Assembly: GCA_013215025.1 (NCBI GenBank)
Contig: JABSRR010000154.1
Coordinates: forward strand, 1 to 8,662
Direction: 5' to 3'
Length of the DNA: 8,662 nt
DNA from: Pseudomonadales bacterium
Lineage (GTDB): Bacteria > Pseudomonadota > Gammaproteobacteria > Pseudomonadales > DT-91
Part shown: piece after piece, positions 5,434-8,662 of the stretch
How the letters are laid out: each line of letters opens with the position of its first letter
How positions within the stretch are numbered: the first letter of the stretch is position 1
Position numbers and translations under genes: made by a program
The notes under the pieces: generated by a model
What the model was told of the DNA's origin: nothing
Seen by the model: only the letters and a program-made list of their open reading frames with translations
The model's database searches: none

Positions 5434-6036
5434 ATGGGCGTTTTAGTTGGTAAACAAGCACCAAACTTTACTTCCAGCGCTGTTTTAGGCAGTGGAGAAA
5501 TCGTTAACGAATTCAATTTTTTAGAGTCAACTGAAGGTAAATATCGCGTTTTATTTTTCTACCCATTGGACTTTACCTTTGTATGTCCGTCTGAGTTGAT
5601 CGCGGTTCATCACCGTATGGATAAGTTCAAAGAATTGGGTGTTGAAGTTGTTGGCGCATCGATCGATTCGCATTTCACTCACAATGCATGGCGTAATACC
5701 GATGTGAAAGATGGTGGTATCGGTCAAGTTGCTTACACCTTAGCAGCAGATATTAACCATGATATTTGCCGTGCATACGATGTTGAGTCTGCTGGTGGTG
5801 TGGCATTTCGTGGTGTATTCATCATCGATAAAGAAGGTGTCGTACAATCACAAATCGTTAATAACCTGCCACTAGGACGTAACTTTGATGAAGTTATTCG
5901 TTTAGTGGAAGCGCTTCAGTTCCATGAAGAGCATGGCGAAGTTTGTCCAGCTGGCTGGAATAAAGGCGATAAAGGTATGACGGCTTCACCAGAAGGTGTG
6001 GCAGCATACTTAAGCGAAGAAGCTTCGAATCTTTAA
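5434..6036 (+). CDS. Typical 2-Cys peroxiredoxin (AhpC/Prx1 family)
   Basis: A 200-residue cytoplasmic thiol peroxidase that reduces hydrogen peroxide and organic hydroperoxides. The active site is PLDFTFVCP (44-52) with Thr48 and peroxidatic Cys51; Arg126 in AFRG fits the conserved arginine. Resolving Cys171 sits in GEVCPAGW (168-175), as in dimeric typical 2-Cys enzymes. GGIG (94-97) and C-terminal Tyr192-Leu193 resemble the GGLG and YF motifs tied to over-oxidation sensitivity in eukaryotic enzymes. The ATG at 5434 is chosen because AAGGAG (5421-5426) lies seven bases upstream; the frame is also open from ATG 5383, but that adds non-family residues. It diverges from bfd; no reductase gene (ahpF or thioredoxin) is adjacent. 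A candidate OxyR site lies upstream and a terminator follows. Confidence 0.95.
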   Translation: MGVLVGKQAPNFTSSAVLGSGEIVNEFNFLESTEGKYRVLFFYPLDFTFVCPSELIAVHHRMDKFKELGVEVVGASIDSHFTHNAWRNTDVKDGGIGQVAYTLAADINHDICRAYDVESAGGVAFRGVFIIDKEGVVQSQIVNNLPLGRNFDEVIRLVEALQFHEEHGEVCPAGWNKGDKGMTASPEGVAAYLSEEASNL

Positions 6037-6063
6037 TTGCTTGCCAAACCACTTATATGCTTA

Positions 6064-6106
6064 TTCATGCACTTAGTTAAATTTGCAGTGAGCAAATCTG
6101 CATGAA
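6064..6106 (+). repeat. Nested inverted repeats in the peroxiredoxin 3' untranslated region
   Basis: TTCATGC (6064-6070) pairs exactly with GCATGAA (6100-6106). Inside it, ATTTGC (6081-6086) pairs with GCAAAT (6092-6097) around a five-base loop. Together these could fold into a two-part stem-loop just before the terminator. It may stabilise the mRNA 3' end. Confidence 0.5.
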
Positions 6107-6126
6107 AAATAGCTGCTTAAAAAGTG

Positions 6127-6154
6127 AAAAAAACCGGCTTTTGCCGGTTTTTTT
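6127..6154 (+). terminator. Rho-independent terminator of the peroxiredoxin gene
   Basis: CCGGC (6134-6138) and GCCGG (6143-6147) pair around TTTT. They are flanked by seven A (6127-6133) and seven T (6148-6154), which extend the stem. The A/T symmetry means it could also stop transcripts arriving from the minus-strand gene at 6257-6601. Confidence 0.92.
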
Positions 6155-6216
6155 ATGCCTGCGAGACTAGTGAATAAGACAAGCGGCATGATATGTCTGT
6201 ATTAAAGGGATTAATT

Positions 6217-6297
6217 ATGCAGTTCAGAAAACCAGCTGAATTCAAAATGAAAAGCATTATTCCTGTGACTGTGGGAACTCTGCAAAGTTCTGGTTAA
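6217..6297 (+). CDS. Possible 26-residue small ORF
   Basis: The ATG at 6217 is preceded by AAAGGGA, a good Shine-Dalgarno match with a seven-base gap. It opens a frame for MQFRKPAEFKMKSIIPVTVG and six more residues, ending at TAA (6295-6297). It lies after the peroxiredoxin terminator and overlaps the last 41 bases of the opposite-strand gene. No promoter or family is apparent, and the overlap argues against it. The ribosome site alone makes it worth listing. Confidence 0.2.
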   Translation: MQFRKPAEFKMKSIIPVTVGTLQSSG

Positions 6298-6601
6298 AGG
6301 CGGTTGGCTGGAGATGAATGACGCCATTGCCGTAGTCAGTAGCAATCAGATAGTCGGGCAAGGCCACAGTGTGCAGATGCGCGTGGCAGTGCAGAAAGAT
6401 ATCACCGATATTTAATTGACCCACAACCTTCATAATCTCAGCTATCGATCGTTTCAGTAAGGGTTTATCAGCGTTATCAAGTAGCTCGATATTGTCTAAT
6501 TCGTGACACACAGTAGCGCCAAAACTGTCTTCAGCATAGGCTTCAATCACAACCACTCTGAGGTATTTATCGTGCAGCTGGGGGACTTTTGCTTTAACCA
6601 T
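6257..6601 (-). CDS. Hypothetical protein with HCHAHLH cluster
   Basis: I do not recognise this 114-residue protein. It is probably a real gene: AGGAG (6610-6614 on the minus strand) sits eight bases before the ATG, and the composition is that of a soluble mixed alpha/beta protein. Features are a basic start, a hydrophobic strand YLRVVVIEAYAE at 13-24, a Cys-His pair (32-33), a likely helix LLKRSIAEIMKVV at 48-60 and the cluster HCHAHLH at 71-77, which follows a hydrophobic strand (IGDIFL). Alternating histidines plus Cys72 suggest a metal site, but that is inference. There is no signal peptide or membrane helix. It is a lone minus-strand gene, facing the peroxiredoxin terminator and diverging from the monooxygenase across 129 bases; only poor promoter matches are visible there. 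Confidence 0.75.
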   Translation of the reverse strand: MVKAKVPQLHDKYLRVVVIEAYAEDSFGATVCHELDNIELLDNADKPLLKRSIAEIMKVVGQLNIGDIFLHCHAHLHTVALPDYLIATDYGNGVIHLQPTAFNQNFAEFPQSQE

Positions 6602-6730
6602 AAAATGGACTCCTCTTCGTGCTTACGAAATATTCATAATTTGGGTTTAAATTTTTTTATCTTTCTTAATCTGATGATTCCTTTACGGCGTATAGACAGT
6701 TCACAAACTAAAATTATTTAGGAGATAACT

Positions 6731-7921
6731 GTGGGCAGCTTACAAAAAATGGACATAGATCTAGAAAAAAAAGCAATCGCTGAAGAAATTTACCAGCGAA
6801 TCGTTGCTCTCCAGCCGGCTATCAAATCACGAGCTGAAGAAGCGAAGGAAAACCGCAAGGTTCCTCAAAAAACTATTGATGAACTGCAAGAAGCTGGATT
6901 TTTTCTAGCGCTTCAACCTAAAGCTTATGGTGGCTATGAAGTCGACCCACAAGACTTCTTTAGAATGCACCTAGCTATCGCTGAAGCCTGCATGTCTACT
7001 GCCTGGGCCTGCGGCATCGTAGCAGTTCACGCATTCCAGATTGCACTGATGGACAAGCAAGCTCAAGAAGATGTTTGGAAAGACGACATCCATACGCGTA
7101 TATCTTCATCATATGCGCCAATGGGCAAGGTTGAAGTCGTTGAAGGTGGTTTTAAATTCTCTGGCCGTTGGGGCTGGTCATCAGGTTCTGATCACTGCAC
7201 TTGGGCATTATTAGGTGGCGTTATTCCTGGTGAAGGCTACCGTACCTTCCTAGTGCCGAAAGAAGATTATGTGATCGAAGATACTTGGCACTCTATGGGT
7301 CTGCAAGGTACTGGCAGTAATGATGTTGTCGTAAAAGATGCATTTGTTCCTGACTACCGTACTCACAAGCAAATGGATGGTTTCAATCTTACCAACCCTG
7401 GCGTTACTGAAGATTCAGCCACGCTTTACCGCTTGCCTTGGGCGCAGCTTTTCATTCGTGTGGTATCAACACCTGCAATTGGTGCTTGTAAAGATGCGTT
7501 AGAGCTATACAAATCAGCAGCAATGAAAAAGGCTAGCATGGATTCTTCAAAACATGCCTCTGACCCGTCTGCGCTTGAGCGTATTGCGATGGCATCAAAT
7601 ACCATTGACGAAATGGAAACGGTGATGATGCGCAACTTTGATGAGATGATGAGCATTACTGCTGCAGGTGAAAGTATACCTGTTGAAAAGCGTGCCAAGT
7701 ATCGTTACCAAGCATCTTTAGTTATCGAGAAGAGCATGTCAGTGATTGATAGCTTATTCTCAATGGCGGGTGGTAGCTCAGTATTCAAAGGCAGTGATAT
7801 TCAGCAGCGCTTCTTGGATATTCATACCGCGCGCGCTCACGTTGCTAACAGTCCAACAAACTTCTCGCGTAACTATGGTGGCTTACACCTAGGTGCCGAT
7901 AACGCCGACTTCTTTATCTAG
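6731..7921 (+). CDS. HsaA-like flavin-dependent monooxygenase (acyl-CoA dehydrogenase fold)
   Basis: A 396-residue protein with the acyl-CoA dehydrogenase fold, but of the group D two-component monooxygenases. It resembles HsaA, which hydroxylates the phenolic 3-HSA intermediate in steroid-ring degradation. Landmarks shared with HsaA are the N-terminal helical LQPKAYGGYEVDPQDFF (61-77), TRISSSYAPMG (122-132), GRWGWSSGSDH (145-155), MGLQGTGSNDVVVKDAFVP (189-207) and the C-terminal DIHTARAHVANSP (363-375). Such enzymes use reduced flavin from a separate reductase (HsaB type), which is not seen nearby. The start is GTG at 6731, with AGGAG (6720-6724) six bases upstream; the in-frame ATG at 6749 has no comparable site. 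The gene stands alone with its own terminator. Related phenol or 4-hydroxyphenylacetate hydroxylases (HpaH/C2 type) remain possible. Confidence 0.87.
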   Translation: MGSLQKMDIDLEKKAIAEEIYQRIVALQPAIKSRAEEAKENRKVPQKTIDELQEAGFFLALQPKAYGGYEVDPQDFFRMHLAIAEACMSTAWACGIVAVHAFQIALMDKQAQEDVWKDDIHTRISSSYAPMGKVEVVEGGFKFSGRWGWSSGSDHCTWALLGGVIPGEGYRTFLVPKEDYVIEDTWHSMGLQGTGSNDVVVKDAFVPDYRTHKQMDGFNLTNPGVTEDSATLYRLPWAQLFIRVVSTPAIGACKDALELYKSAAMKKASMDSSKHASDPSALERIAMASNTIDEMETVMMRNFDEMMSITAAGESIPVEKRAKYRYQASLVIEKSMSVIDSLFSMAGGSSVFKGSDIQQRFLDIHTARAHVANSPTNFSRNYGGLHLGADNADFFI

Positions 7922-7939
7922 CGGTAAAGCACTTCTCTT

Positions 7940-7963
7940 AAAGCCGCTTATGCGGCTTTTTTT
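7940..7963 (+). terminator. Rho-independent terminator of the monooxygenase gene
   Basis: AAAGCCGC (7940-7947) and GCGGCTTT (7952-7959) pair around TTAT, and T continues to 7963. It begins 18 bases after the stop codon. Confidence 0.93.
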
Positions 7964-7972
7964 ATGCCTAAT

Positions 7973-7998
7973 AAATATCTATTTCTAGCTAGATATTT
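7973..7998. repeat. Perfect 9-bp inverted repeat after the terminator
   Basis: AAATATCTA (7973-7981) is the exact reverse complement of TAGATATTT (7990-7998), with an eight-base loop. It is AT-only apart from two pairs, has no following T-run and sits between convergent genes. Function unknown. Confidence 0.6.
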
Positions 7999-8100
7999 TG
8001 CGTTGATCTTTTAAATACCCATCTTACGCAGGATTTCTTAGGTGTCTGCTTTAACTATACTTAAATAGAAGCATGATAAAATGATCAATTATTCAAAACC

Positions 8101-8137
8101 TAGGCTGAGTTCGCTCTTGCTGATCTAGCTTAGCCTA
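8101..8137 (-). terminator. Weak terminator-like hairpin beyond the minus-strand membrane protein gene
   Basis: TAGGCTGAG (8101-8109) and CTTAGCCTA (8129-8137) pair at eight of nine positions across a 19-base loop. On the minus strand the hairpin lies 36 bases after the stop at 8174 and is followed by GGTTTTG, a poor T-run. It could end that transcript, but the loop is long. Confidence 0.3.
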
Positions 8138-8173
8138 TACTTAATTCAAATGATTAGCTTATCGACTGAGGAT

Positions 8174-8662
8174 TTAGTCCTGATTTTCGAAAAGTAAAAT
8201 ACTTGCAGGCGATAAATCTAAAGCAAAGCTTTGTAACTTTTGTGTAAGTTCGTCGCAATTCTTCACAGTACAGTAAAAGCTAACATCATCATCAAGAAAG
8301 TTGACCCTGCCATTCATTCTCAAAACGGCAAGTTTTTGCCACTGTTCAGGTAAGGTTTTACCCTCTTTCTCAAACCAACTAGGGTAAATCATCACTAAGT
8401 CGATGTCTGACTGTTCGACTAATTGATGCATCCATTCTAAGTCGTCAGATGTTTGTCTGAAAGCGAGTGCCTCTTTCGAAGCTAATCCCCATAAATCTAA
8501 TACATAGTGAGGATTTTGGTAACTCAGTAAGCCCAGGTCATTGACGGCTGCGGGCTGCTGATAGTATTGCTGAACAAAGCGATGCATTTGATACTGTTGT
8601 GCATAAATATTATAGCAGACAAATGGCGTGATTAGAAACACTGCTAGGTATGAGTTTGATGC
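8174..8662 (-). CDS. C-terminal part of a membrane glycosyltransferase-like protein (cut by window edge)
   Basis: The frame is open from the window edge (first complete codon GCA at 8662-8660) to TAA at 8174, giving 162 residues. A GTG at 8641 is internal rather than a start, because the frame continues upstream. The visible part begins with the end of a hydrophobic segment (YLAVFLITPFVCYNIYA). It continues as a soluble domain containing AAVNDLGLLSY, YVLDLWGLASKEAL and a C-terminal alpha/beta region ending in ENQD. The ND(L/I)G...VLDLxGL pattern recalls the soluble C-terminal domain of ArnT/PMT-like (GT-C) membrane glycosyltransferases, which move sugars from polyprenyl carriers outside the cytoplasm. 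The catalytic part lies outside the window, so donor and acceptor are unknown. It converges with the monooxygenase gene. Confidence 0.6.
   Translation of the reverse strand, partial: ASNSYLAVFLITPFVCYNIYAQQYQMHRFVQQYYQQPAAVNDLGLLSYQNPHYVLDLWGLASKEALAFRQTSDDLEWMHQLVEQSDIDLVMIYPSWFEKEGKTLPEQWQKLAVLRMNGRVNFLDDDVSFYCTVKNCDELTQKLQSFALDLSPASILLFENQD

Noticed and set aside
6503..6721. 72-codon plus-strand frame
   Set aside because: It is antisense to the start and ribosome site of the HCHAHLH gene and then runs through the AT-rich promoter gap.
7426..7698. 90-codon minus-strand frame inside the monooxygenase gene
   Set aside because: It is antisense to a full-length, well-conserved gene and has no ribosome site.

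Overview
The window looks like a chromosomal segment of an AT-rich gammaproteobacterium, probably marine. The evidence is the gene complement: a Fur-type heme-uptake locus with hutX-hutZ, a DUF2288 protein, an ApeB-type M18 aminopeptidase, and a Bfd/peroxiredoxin pair arranged as in pseudomonads and relatives. A lineage near Cellvibrionales/Spongiibacteraceae would fit the HsaA-like monooxygenase, but that is only a guess. I see no RNA genes, insertion sequences, CRISPR arrays or phage genes.

Layout. (1) 1-1589 is an iron/heme module. The start of a TonB-dependent outer-membrane receptor (minus strand, cut by the window edge) diverges from hutX-hutZ. The two promoters lie back to back, each beside a good Fur-box match, and hutZ ends at a strong terminator. 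(2) 1631-4530 is a plus-strand run: an epoxide-hydrolase-like alpha/beta hydrolase, then DUF2288, a very small SET-domain protein and aminopeptidase ApeB. The last three are closely spaced. (3) 4531-4968 has no convincing gene. It is AT-rich and holds a 14-bp tandem repeat, a near-perfect inverted repeat, a 13-bp duplication and a start-less antisense reading frame that may be a gene remnant. (4) 4969-6154 is an iron/oxidative-stress pair: bfd (minus) diverges from a typical 2-Cys peroxiredoxin (plus). The shared 267-bp spacer holds a strong bfd promoter under a Fur box and a motif matching OxyR spacing. No bacterioferritin gene is visible. (5) 6257-6601 (minus) is an unrecognised 114-residue protein with an HCHAHLH cluster. 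(6) 6731-7963 is an HsaA-like flavin-dependent monooxygenase with a GTG start and its own terminator. (7) 8174-8662 (minus) is the C-terminal end of a protein resembling ArnT-like membrane glycosyltransferases.

How the genes fit together. In the heme module, the receptor would import a ferric ligand (heme is likely from context), HutX would carry heme in the cytoplasm and HutZ would degrade it. Fur would repress both arms when iron is sufficient. Bfd would respond to the same iron signal, while the adjacent peroxiredoxin removes peroxides. The hydrolase, the SET/DUF2288/ApeB group, the HCHAHLH protein and the monooxygenase have no evident functional link to these modules. Most of the window is ordinary core genome. 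The least explained parts are the small SET protein, the HCHAHLH protein and the repeat-bearing 4531-4968 gap.
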